Shown in pieces: positions 24,239 to 30,917 of a DNA stretch of 64,000 nt; positions within the stretch are counted from its first letter, which is position 1; each line of letters begins with the position of its first letter. The DNA is from UBA10649 sp965278965 (GTDB lineage: Bacteria; Actinomycetota; Actinomycetes; S36-B12). Location: contig OZ257127.1 in assembly GCA_965278965.1 (NCBI GenBank), positions 2,170,001-2,234,000 on the forward strand. The letters are read 5' to 3'. A program made the translations under genes and the position numbers. Under the pieces are notes generated by a model, which was not told the origin of the DNA, did not search any database, and saw nothing but the letters and a program-made list of their open reading frames with translations.

Positions 24239-26383
24239 TCAGGCGGTGGTCGGGGCGGCGGGAGCGGTGGGGGCGGTCGTCACCGTGTCACCGTGGTGCA
24301 GCCGGCTGACGAAGGCCGCCCAGTCGATCGCCCACACCGCGAGGACGAAGGCCGTCGCCGTAGGCAGGTCGCGCAGGTCGAGGCCGGCGAGGTCGACATC
24401 GGCCATGCCCGGCACCGGCGGTGGCATCGCTGGTCGGTTTGCGTCGAGGGCGGCGGCGATCTCCCGCCAGTGCGCATCGCTTGCGTCGCGGGTCGACGCG
24501 AGGGCGGACATGAGCGCCGGTGGTGCGGTCAGCGTCGTGAACGTCGGGGCGAGAGATGCGATGACCCGACCGGAGGTCACGATGACGTACGTCGAGCCCG
24601 CCCGGCGCGTCCACTCCTCAAGCCCGGAGGGGCCGCCGTTCTGCGCGCGCGCGAGCTCGATCGTCTCGACGGCGCGGTCGACAGCCAGGATCGCGGAGAC
24701 GCGCGCCTGGTTCAGCCCGTCGTCGGCGGTCGTGTACGCCCCGATCGCGCGACCGAGGTACGCGCCCGACAGCCCCGTCGCCTCCGACAGCCGACGGCGC
24801 AGCTCACCGGCCGCACCTCGCGGCCAGATCAGCAGGGCGACCAACAGCGCGACGCCGACCCCCATCGCGACGTCCTCCAGCCGGACGACCCCGAGCCTCG
24901 GGTCCAGCGGCCAGTCGATGAGACCGAGGGCGACGAGGACCAAGGCGGTGAACGTCGCCTGCCCCGCGACGAAGCCGAGCGCCGCAGCCGACCAGGCGGA
25001 CAAGAACACCAGTAGCGGCAAGAGGAACCACAGACCACCGGGTGCTTCGTTGAACGCCCAGAGGGCGGCGACACCGACGACGGCACCGACTGCTGTGGCC
25101 GGGATCGCCCGCCAGGCGAGCTTGCGGGTGCTCGCGGCGTCGAACCTCAGGACCGAGATGGTGCCGAGCAGCACCCAGAAGCCGTGATCGACGCCGACGA
25201 CGTCGACGACAAGGACGGCGATCGTAAGACCGAGCGCGGTGCGCAGCGCGTTGTGCGTCCACGGGGAGCGAAGGTTCAGCTGCGAGCGCAGGACGCGGCG
25301 CCAGTCCCGGATCGGGATCGGCGGCTGGCGTTCGAGGGTCTCCAGAGTGCCCCGGTTCGCGATCCGGGCCACCTGGGTCATCTGCTCGACGAGCACCGCG
25401 CTCATCCGCAGCGGGTTCTGCTCGGACAGGAGCAGGGCCAGCTCGGTTGGTGATCGCCCCGACGAGGCCGACTCGACGACCCACGCATCGAGTCGCTCGC
25501 GCAGCTCGCCCCGTGCCACGTCGATCGGCTGGCCGGACGGCATCGACGACGGGTCGCGCATGGCAGTCGCCAGTGCGCGGAGCGTGTTCGCGACCTGCTC
25601 GCCGAGGCGGTCGTGCTCGACGGGCAGCCCGTCGCGGCGAGCTCCGCTGCCTGCAGCGAGGAGCACGCGCGCGTTGTCGAGATGCGAGCCGAGCAGCTCC
25701 AGGGCCTGGTCGTGGGCGGTCAGCCCGGGCAGTCGTGGCCGCTCGCCGGCGTACTGGTTATCGAGGGCGTCCATCTTCGCGTTGAACGCGTCGATCGCGG
25801 CCGAGGCGGAGGTCGAGGGGTCGGCGACCCACGTCGCGTGCGCCGCATCCGCGGCCGCGTCGAACGCCTCGGCCAGCGATCGGCGCGGCGTCGACTGGCT
25901 GTCGCGCGGCAGCACCACGAGGGCGGTGACCGTGCAGATGACGACGGCGCACCACCAGCCGAGCTGGTACTGGCCCAGGGTGCCCGGATCGGCGTCGACG
26001 GTGATCGAGACGACGAAGATCAGCATGATCGCCGGCGTGCCGACGGCGACGCTGCCACGCAGGAACGCCGAGATGCCCAAGGCGAACGTGACGACGAACG
26101 TCACGACGACAGCGACCCAGGTGTTCCACGACGCGGCCCACCCGATCACGAGGACGACCGCGCCGACCGCGCCCGTCGTCGCGTAGGCCGCGAGCCGTTG
26201 CCTCGGACCGCCGGCGAAGTCCGCACTGACGAGGAGGCCGACCGTTCCGAGCACCGCGAACAGGCTGCCGTCGGTGTCCTGGAGGACGAACATCGCGACG
26301 GCGAGCGCGGCCGGCAGCGCTATGGCCGCCCGGATCCCGCGCCGGAGCGCGACGTGGTCCGGGTCGTTGGCATGGAAGGCCAC
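24239..26383 (-). CDS. FUSC-family membrane protein (copy 2)
   Basis: Paralogue (714 aa) of the preceding FUSC protein with the same two transmembrane clusters. HVALRRGIRAAIALP and FAVLGTVGLLVSADFAGG at the N-terminus and LLGTISVLRFDAASTRKLAW at the start of the second half align directly with copy 1. The GTG start at 26383 is supported by a TAGCGT box 6 nt upstream, the same arrangement as copy 1. It has its own promoter, so the pair is not a simple operon. The two probably arose by tandem duplication and then diverged considerably. The likely role is export or membrane stress tolerance; this rests on family membership only. Confidence 0.85.
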   Translation of the reverse strand: MAFHANDPDHVALRRGIRAAIALPAALAVAMFVLQDTDGSLFAVLGTVGLLVSADFAGGPRQRLAAYATTGAVGAVVLVIGWAASWNTWVAVVVTFVVTFALGISAFLRGSVAVGTPAIMLIFVVSITVDADPGTLGQYQLGWWCAVVICTVTALVVLPRDSQSTPRRSLAEAFDAAADAAHATWVADPSTSASAAIDAFNAKMDALDNQYAGERPRLPGLTAHDQALELLGSHLDNARVLLAAGSGARRDGLPVEHDRLGEQVANTLRALATAMRDPSSMPSGQPIDVARGELRERLDAWVVESASSGRSPTELALLLSEQNPLRMSAVLVEQMTQVARIANRGTLETLERQPPIPIRDWRRVLRSQLNLRSPWTHNALRTALGLTIAVLVVDVVGVDHGFWVLLGTISVLRFDAASTRKLAWRAIPATAVGAVVGVAALWAFNEAPGGLWFLLPLLVFLSAWSAAALGFVAGQATFTALVLVALGLIDWPLDPRLGVVRLEDVAMGVGVALLVALLIWPRGAAGELRRRLSEATGLSGAYLGRAIGAYTTADDGLNQARVSAILAVDRAVETIELARAQNGGPSGLEEWTRRAGSTYVIVTSGRVIASLAPTFTTLTAPPALMSALASTRDASDAHWREIAAALDANRPAMPPPVPGMADVDLAGLDLRDLPTATAFVLAVWAIDWAAFVSRLHHGDTVTTAPTAPAAPTTA

Positions 26384-26389
26384 GGGCGC

Positions 26390-26395
26390 ACGCTA
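26390..26395 (-). promoter_or_regulatory. Probable -10 box of FUSC copy 2
   Basis: TAGCGT on the minus strand lies 6 nt before the GTG start, a leaderless arrangement. Confidence 0.55.
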
Positions 26396-26406
26396 GCGGG
26401 GACCGG

Positions 26407-26412
26407 TAGCCT
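26407..26412 (+). promoter_or_regulatory. Probable -10 box of dcd
   Basis: TAGCCT lies 6 nt before the GTG start at 26419, with no Shine-Dalgarno between them. Confidence 0.6.
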
Positions 26413-26418
26413 GCGCCC

Positions 26419-26994
26419 GTGCTGCTCTCCGACCGCGACATCAAGGCGGAGCTGGCCTCCGGCCGCGTCGCCCTCGATCCCTACACGCCCGAGATGATCC
26501 AGCCGTCGAGCGTCGACGTACGCCTGGACCGCTGGTTCCGCGTGTTCGAGAACCACCGATACCCGCACATCGACCCGAGCATCGAGCAGCCCGACCTCAC
26601 ACGGCTCCTGGAGCCCGAGGGTGACGAGCCGTTCGTGCTCCATCCCGGGGAGTTCGTCCTCGGCTCGACCTACGAGGCCGTGACGCTCCCGGACGACATC
26701 GCCGGCCGGCTGGAGGGCAAGTCGTCGCTCGGCCGCCTCGGGCTGCTGACGCACTCGACCGCGGGCTTCATCGACCCGGGCTTCTCCGGCCACGTCACGC
26801 TCGAGCTGTCCAACGTCGCGAACCTTCCGATCATGCTGTACCCGGGCATGAAGATCGGCCAGCTGTGCCTGTTCCGGCTTTCCAGCCCGGCCGAGCACCC
26901 GTACGGCTCGGCGGTGTACGGGTCGCGCTACCAGGGCCAGCGCGGGCCGACACCGAGCCGGTCGTTCGCGAGCTTCCACCGCACCGAGGTCTGA
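26419..26994 (+). CDS. dcd: dCTP deaminase, probably dUMP-forming
   Basis: Trimeric nucleotide enzyme (191 aa) that deaminates dCTP; the actinobacterial form goes on to hydrolyse the triphosphate and releases dUMP for thymidylate synthesis. Motifs seen are QPSSVDVRL, GKSSLGRLGLLTHSTAGFIDPGFSG and VTLELSN with the catalytic glutamate, and the C-terminal YGSRYQGQRGPTPSRS that closes over the triphosphate. The sequence closely matches the mycobacterial bifunctional enzyme in these motifs. The GTG start follows a -10 box by 6 nt. The next gene begins 1 nt after the stop, so a nucleotide-metabolism operon with the phosphoribosyltransferase is likely. Confidence 0.95.
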   Translation: MLLSDRDIKAELASGRVALDPYTPEMIQPSSVDVRLDRWFRVFENHRYPHIDPSIEQPDLTRLLEPEGDEPFVLHPGEFVLGSTYEAVTLPDDIAGRLEGKSSLGRLGLLTHSTAGFIDPGFSGHVTLELSNVANLPIMLYPGMKIGQLCLFRLSSPAEHPYGSAVYGSRYQGQRGPTPSRSFASFHRTEV

Positions 26995-26995
26995 C

Positions 26996-27499
26996 GTGGC
27001 GCCGCCGGACTCGGAGCTGGAGATCCTCACCTACTCCGACTTCGGCGTCGGGATCCGCTGGCTCGCGCAGCAGCTCGTCGACGACGACTGGGTGCCGCAC
27101 GCGATCCTCGGGGTCGTGCGCGGCGGGCTCTACGTCGCCGCCGGGATGGCTTATGCCCTAGACATCAAGGACGTCCGGCACGTCAACGTCGAGTTCTACA
27201 CCGACGCCGGAGAGACGCTGCCTGAGCCGATCCTCATCGGCGACCAGCCCCACCTCGGTGACCTGGGCGGCCGCCGCGTGCTCGTGGCCGACGACGTCGC
27301 CGACACCGGCGCGACCCTGCACTTCGTCCGTGCGCTGCTGCCGGCGGACGCCGATGTGCGTGTCGCCGTCCTGTACGAGAAGCCGCACACGACCTACGCC
27401 CCGGAGTTGGCCTGGCGCTCGACCGATCGCTGGATCCGGTTCCCGTGGATCCAGGTCCCGCCGGTGCGGGTCCACGCCGAAGGGCGCAGCTCGGTCTAG
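26996..27499 (+). CDS. Purine-type phosphoribosyltransferase
   Basis: Type I phosphoribosyltransferase (167 aa). The PRPP-binding loop VLVADDVADTGATL (residues about 96-109) and the upstream ILGVVRGGLYVAAGMA segment are both present. The family includes hypoxanthine, guanine and xanthine phosphoribosyltransferases; the base cannot be decided from the hood region. The GTG start follows the dcd stop by 1 nt, so the two are translationally coupled and both act in nucleotide salvage. Its size and C-terminal region (DRWIRFPWIQVPP) resemble the Gpt-like/xanthine branch. Cytoplasmic. Confidence 0.85.
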   Translation: MAPPDSELEILTYSDFGVGIRWLAQQLVDDDWVPHAILGVVRGGLYVAAGMAYALDIKDVRHVNVEFYTDAGETLPEPILIGDQPHLGDLGGRRVLVADDVADTGATLHFVRALLPADADVRVAVLYEKPHTTYAPELAWRSTDRWIRFPWIQVPPVRVHAEGRSSV

Positions 27500-27588
27500 C
27501 TGCCGAGCGGGATCGGCGCCGCCGAGGGCGGTTCGCTTGACCGGTTGGCGGTTACCATCGACGTCGGGGATGGCATCTGGGGAGGGTC

Positions 27589-27648
27589 GTGAGCGCGGTG
27601 CGGACAGCGTCGACGGCTCGTCTCCACGTGCCCGCGGGTAGGCGGTAG
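27589..27648 (+). CDS. Possible 19-codon leader peptide upstream of moaE
   Basis: A tiny frame starts with GTG at 27589 directly behind GGGGAGGG and ends in TAG 2 nt before the moaE GTG. It is rich in Arg, Ala and Ser. The position is typical of a coupled leader, but the spacing of the ribosome site is short and no family is recognisable. A TACCAT box at 27553-27558 could be the promoter. It may be chance. Confidence 0.25.
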   Translation: MSAVRTASTARLHVPAGRR

Positions 27649-27650
27649 CC

Positions 27651-28073
27651 GTGCAGCCGCAGGTGCGCCGCACGGCGGTGACCGATGACGTCATCGACCC
27701 CGCTGCGCTCGCCCGGCTCGTCGGCGACCCCGACCGCGGCGGCATCGTCACGTTCGCCGGAGTCGTCCGGGACCACGACCACGGCCGAGCCGTCACCTCC
27801 CTGGACTACGAGGCCCACCCGACCGCGGCGGCCGTCCTGGTGGAGGTCGCGGCCGAGGTGGCCGCCGAGTTCGGCGTCGTCCTCGCGGTCGAGCACCGCG
27901 TCGGACCGCTCGCCGTCGGCGACGTCGCGCTGGCCGCTGCTGTCGCCTCGCCGCACCGCGGCCCGGCGTTCACCGCATGCGCGGCGCTCGTCGACCGCGT
28001 CAAGGACCGGCTGCCGGTCTGGAAGCACCAACGGTTCGCCGACGGCACGGACGAGTGGGTGAACTGCGCATGA
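27651..28073 (+). CDS. moaE: Molybdopterin synthase catalytic subunit MoaE
   Basis: Large subunit (140 aa) of molybdopterin synthase, which inserts two sulfurs from thiocarboxylated MoaD into cyclic pyranopterin monophosphate. GIVTFAGVVRDHDHG, LDYEAHP, EHRVGPLAVGD and the active-site region VKDRLPVWKHQ are present, with Lys118 and Lys125 at the positions of the catalytic lysines of the E. coli enzyme. The GTG start at 27651 gives the normal length. The stop overlaps the moaA start (ATGA), so the two are coupled. The small subunit moaD lies just downstream on the opposite strand. Confidence 0.95.
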   Translation: MQPQVRRTAVTDDVIDPAALARLVGDPDRGGIVTFAGVVRDHDHGRAVTSLDYEAHPTAAAVLVEVAAEVAAEFGVVLAVEHRVGPLAVGDVALAAAVASPHRGPAFTACAALVDRVKDRLPVWKHQRFADGTDEWVNCA

Positions 28074-29077
28074 GCGGGACCGTGCTTGTCGACACGTTCG
28101 GGCGGTCGCACCGTGACCTGCGCGTGTCGGTCACCGACCGATGCAACCTGCGCTGCACCTACTGCATGCCCGCTGACTTCGCGGACTGGCTTCCCGGCGA
28201 CCACCTGCTGACGGTCGACGAGCTGACGACGGTCGTCGCGGTCGCCGTCGAGCACGGCATCACCAGCGTGCGGCTCACCGGCGGGGAGCCGTTGCTGCGC
28301 CCCGACCTCGTGACGATCGTCGAGCGCATCGCGGCTCTCCCCAACGCCCCGCGGATGTCGTTGACCACCAACGGACTACGGCTCGCCGACCTCGCCGCGC
28401 CGCTGGCCGCTGCGGGGCTCGAGCGCGTCAACGTCAGCCTCGACACCCTGGACGCCGACCGGTTCCGGCGGCTGACGTTCCGCGACCGCCACGCGGACGT
28501 GCTCGCAGGCATCGAGGCGGCGGTGGCGGCGGGCCTGCTCCCGGTGAAGGTCAACACGGTCCTGATGCGGGGGGTCAACGACGACGAGGCGGTGCCGTTG
28601 TTGCGGCACGCGCTCGAGCACGGGTGGCAGCTGCGGTTCATCGAGCAGATGCCGCTGGACCCGACGGGGGTGTGGTCGCGTGACCAGATGGTCACGGCAG
28701 CCGAGGTGCTCGACCTGTTGTCGGCCGACTTCGAGCTGACGCCGGCCGATGGTCGCGGCTCCGCGCCGGCGGAGGAGTTCCTCGTCGACGGTGGTCCGGC
28801 GATCGTCGGCATCGTCGGCAGCGTCACCCGGCCGTTCTGTGCCGCGTGCGACCGGCTACGGCTGACCGCCGACGGCCAGGTCATCAACTGCCTGTTCTCG
28901 CGCGAGGAGGCCGACGTCCGGCACCTCCTGCGCGACCCCGAGCTGACGGTCGAGGAGCGTCGCGAGGCGATCGGGCGGGTCCTCGGGGCGTCCGTCGCCG
29001 CAAAGCGCGCGGGACATGGCATCGACGACCCGTCGTTCGTCCAGCCCGACCGCCCCATGAGCGCCATCGGTGGCTGA
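28070..29077 (+). CDS. moaA: GTP 3',8-cyclase MoaA
   Basis: Radical-SAM enzyme (335 aa) that converts GTP to 3',8-cyclo-GTP, the first step of molybdenum cofactor synthesis. The SAM cluster motif is Cys25, Cys29, Cys32 (CNLRCTYC). The second cluster uses the C-terminal CAAC...C set (FCAACDRLRLTADGQVINC). The protein ends in the catalytic Gly-Gly tail (AIGG). RLTGGEPLLR and the SLDTLD segment are also conserved. The ATG at 28070 overlaps the moaE stop by 4 nt. A palindromic repeat of family 1 follows immediately and separates it from the convergent moaD. Confidence 0.96.
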   Translation: MSGTVLVDTFGRSHRDLRVSVTDRCNLRCTYCMPADFADWLPGDHLLTVDELTTVVAVAVEHGITSVRLTGGEPLLRPDLVTIVERIAALPNAPRMSLTTNGLRLADLAAPLAAAGLERVNVSLDTLDADRFRRLTFRDRHADVLAGIEAAVAAGLLPVKVNTVLMRGVNDDEAVPLLRHALEHGWQLRFIEQMPLDPTGVWSRDQMVTAAEVLDLLSADFELTPADGRGSAPAEEFLVDGGPAIVGIVGSVTRPFCAACDRLRLTADGQVINCLFSREEADVRHLLRDPELTVEERREAIGRVLGASVAAKRAGHGIDDPSFVQPDRPMSAIGG

Positions 29078-29087
29078 CCCCCTCCCG

Positions 29088-29156
29088 CCGACGCGCCTGG
29101 AATGGTCGTAATAAACGGACATATCGCCCGGATAGCGACCATTCCAGGCGCGTCGC
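29088..29156 (-). repeat. Palindromic repeat family 1, copy 1
   Basis: Perfect 20-bp inverted repeat, 29089-29108 with 29136-29155, around a 27-nt centre. The centre contains AAACGGACAT (29113-29122), the reverse complement of the ATGTCCGTTT found in copy 2, so this copy is inverted relative to copies 2 and 3. It fills the gap between the convergent moaA and moaD stops and may also end transcription from both sides. Confidence 0.85.
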
Positions 29157-29161
29157 GGGTG

Positions 29162-29404
29162 TCAGCCGCCGGCAAACGGGGGTAGGACGTCGACACGTGC
29201 CCCGGGACCCACGTCCGTGGCAGGTCCGGCGGTCAGCCCGTCGACGAGGAACGAGCACCGCGGCCGGACAGCCGTGAGGTCCGGGTACCGCTCGGTGAGC
29301 TCGTCGAGGATCGCCGCGAGCGTCCCGGATGCGGCTGTCACGACCGGAGCACCGACGGCCGACTTCGCCGCGGCGAACAGGTGCACCTCGACCGCCTGCT
29401 CCAC
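29162..29404 (-). CDS. moaD: Molybdopterin synthase sulfur carrier MoaD
   Basis: Ubiquitin-like sulfur carrier (80 aa) ending in the Gly-Gly that is activated and thiocarboxylated (LPPFAGG). The N-terminal strand VEVHLFAAAKSAVG and the RCSFLVDG segment are typical of the family. It donates sulfur to MoaE. The GTG start at 29404 is preceded by a TATGCT box at 6 nt. It is read in the opposite direction to moaE-moaA but lies between them and moaC-mog, so the whole locus is one cofactor cluster in three transcripts. Confidence 0.93.
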   Translation of the reverse strand: MEQAVEVHLFAAAKSAVGAPVVTAASGTLAAILDELTERYPDLTAVRPRCSFLVDGLTAGPATDVGPGARVDVLPPFAGG

Positions 29405-29410
29405 GCCGCG

Positions 29411-29416
29411 AGCATA
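29411..29416 (-). promoter_or_regulatory. Probable -10 box of moaD
   Basis: TATGCT on the minus strand lies 6 nt before the GTG start, a leaderless arrangement. Confidence 0.55.
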
Positions 29417-29437
29417 GGCAGCCCTTCGATCGGGTCC

Positions 29438-29443
29438 TAGGGT
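29438..29443 (+). promoter_or_regulatory. Probable -10 box of moaC
   Basis: TAGGGT lies 7 nt before the ATG at 29451, with no Shine-Dalgarno between. It is divergent from the moaD promoter. Confidence 0.5.
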
Positions 29444-29450
29444 TCAGGCC

Positions 29451-29927
29451 ATGGCCGGCGAGCTGACCCATCTGGACGAGCACGGCGCGGCGCGCATGGT
29501 CGACGTCTCCGCGAAGGACATCACGGTTCGGGAGGCGACCGCCCGGTGCCGGGTTGCCGTCGGCGAGCACGTCGTCGACCTGTTGCGCGGCGGTGACCTG
29601 CCGAAGGGCGACGCGTTGGCGCTAGCCCGCTTCGCGGCGATCACCGCGACCAAGCGCACGGCCGACCTCATCCCGCTGTGCCACCCGCTCGCGCTGCACG
29701 GGGTCGACGTGGACGTGTCCGTCGGCGACGCCGAGGTGATCGTCACGGTGACCGCGCGCACGGCCGACCGCACCGGCGTCGAGATGGAGGCCCTCACCGG
29801 CGCCGCCGTCGCCGGCCTGACGATCATCGACATGGTCAAGGGCGTCGACCGCTCGGCGGCGATCACCGAGGTCGTCCTGCTGGCGAAGTCCGGCGGCCGT
29901 TCGGGCGACTGGGTGCGCCAGCCGTGA
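29451..29927 (+). CDS. moaC: Cyclic pyranopterin monophosphate synthase MoaC
   Basis: Enzyme (158 aa) that rearranges 3',8-cyclo-GTP to cyclic pyranopterin monophosphate. Diagnostic motifs are TADLIPLCHPLALHGVDVDV, GVEMEALTGA and TIIDMVKGVDR, which carry the active-site His, Glu and Lys/Asp residues. Length is normal. The ATG is preceded by a -10 box at 7 nt. The stop codon overlaps the GTG start of the next gene (GTGA), so MoaC and the MogA-like protein are coupled. Confidence 0.96.
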   Translation: MAGELTHLDEHGAARMVDVSAKDITVREATARCRVAVGEHVVDLLRGGDLPKGDALALARFAAITATKRTADLIPLCHPLALHGVDVDVSVGDAEVIVTVTARTADRTGVEMEALTGAAVAGLTIIDMVKGVDRSAAITEVVLLAKSGGRSGDWVRQP

Positions 29928-30412
29928 GCCGGGTCGCTCGAGTGATCACGGTGTCGACGCGCTGCGCGGCCGGGACGGCTGAGGACACGTCCGGGCCGGC
30001 ACTCGTCGACGGGTTGCGGGATCTTGGGCTCGAGGTCCCGGCCCCGGTCATCGTCGCCGACGGCGAACCCGTCCTGCAAGCGCTGCGTGACGCGGTCGCG
30101 GACGGCGTCGTCCTCGTGCTGACGACCGGCGGCACGGGCCACGCGCCGAGCGACCTGACTCCGGAGATGACCGCGCAGGTGATCGAGCGCGTGTCACCGG
30201 GTCTAGCGGAGGCGGTCCGGTCCTACGGGGTCGCGAACGGCGTGCCGTCGGCGATCATGTCGCGCGGCACGGCCGGCGTCGCTGGACGAACCTTGATCGT
30301 GAACCTGCCGGGGTCGCTTGGTGGAGCACGCGACGGCCTTCTCGCGCTCGCTCCGGTGCTGCCGCACGCGTTCGACCAGCTCGACGGAGGCGACCATGAC
30401 CGGACCGGGTGA
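29924..30412 (+). CDS. mog: MogA/MoaB-type molybdopterin adenylyltransferase
   Basis: Molybdopterin-binding-domain protein (162 aa) that activates molybdopterin with ATP before metal insertion. TTGGTGHAPSDLTPE (residues about 65-79) and NLPGSLGGAR are the family motifs. The usual arginine of the first motif is histidine here, and NLPGSP reads NLPGSL. The GTG start overlaps the moaC stop by 4 nt. The end overlaps the start of the small NTF2-like gene by 17 nt. Family members are annotated MogA or MoaB; the exact name is a convention in actinobacteria. Confidence 0.9.
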   Translation: MSRVARVITVSTRCAAGTAEDTSGPALVDGLRDLGLEVPAPVIVADGEPVLQALRDAVADGVVLVLTTGGTGHAPSDLTPEMTAQVIERVSPGLAEAVRSYGVANGVPSAIMSRGTAGVAGRTLIVNLPGSLGGARDGLLALAPVLPHAFDQLDGGDHDRTG

Positions 30413-30782
30413 GCCGGACAGCCCACTGGGCCGGGCACTGGTCGAGGCGATCACCCGCAAGGACGACGACGCGTTGCGTTCACTGCTGGCCGCCGATCTG
30501 GACTTCCGAGCGATGACACCCGGGCGCGTGTGGGAGGCCGAGTCCGTCTCAGACGTCCTCGCGGCCGTGCACCGGTGGTTCGACGAGAACGACCAGATCG
30601 AGGGCGTCGAGCATGTGGAGACCGACGCCTTCGCGGACCGGCAGCGGGTCGGCTACCGGCTCCGCGTCCGCAACGCCGACGGGCTGCACGTCGTCGATCA
30701 GCAGGCGTATCTCGGCGTCCGCGACGGGCAGATCACCTGGCTGCGGCTGATGTGCGCGGGCTTCCGGCCGATAGACGGCTGA
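30396..30782 (+). CDS. SnoaL/NTF2-like domain protein
   Basis: Small cytoplasmic protein (128 aa) with the cone-shaped NTF2-like pattern: N-terminal helices (ALVEAITRKDDDALRSLL), then a curved sheet (DLDFRAMTPGRVWEAES, RVGYRLRVRNADG, VDQQAYLGVRDGQITWLRL). Such folds serve as small-molecule binding or isomerase domains; no catalytic set stands out here. The ATG at 30396 lies inside the end of mog and has a good GGAGG ribosome site 5 nt upstream, so it is the last gene of the moaC-mog operon. Whether it has a cofactor-related role is unknown. Confidence 0.75.
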   Translation: MTGPGEPDSPLGRALVEAITRKDDDALRSLLAADLDFRAMTPGRVWEAESVSDVLAAVHRWFDENDQIEGVEHVETDAFADRQRVGYRLRVRNADGLHVVDQQAYLGVRDGQITWLRLMCAGFRPIDG

Positions 30783-30809
30783 ACGCGCCGACGTCACCTG
30801 GGACAAGCA

Positions 30810-30843
30810 GCACGACACGCCGAGGATCCCGCGCGTGTCGTGC
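30810..30843. terminator. Hairpin 1 between convergent genes
   Basis: An 11-bp perfect stem (30810-30820 with 30833-30843) has a 12-nt loop. It lies after the stop of the NTF2-like gene. There is no T-tract, which is usual for GC-rich actinobacterial terminators. Confidence 0.6.
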
Positions 30844-30871
30844 CGCACGTCCCGCAAAGCGGGACGTGCGG
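30843..30871. terminator. Hairpin 2 between convergent genes
   Basis: A 13-bp perfect stem (30843-30855 with 30859-30871) closes on an AAA loop. It shares base 30843 with hairpin 1, so the two stems are stacked back to back. It probably terminates transcription from both directions between the NTF2-like gene and the EtfD-like gene. Confidence 0.7.
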
Positions 30872-30917
30872 GAGGGGAGGAGGGGAGGGGCTGGGGCTGG
30901 GGGTAGGGCTACGCGCG

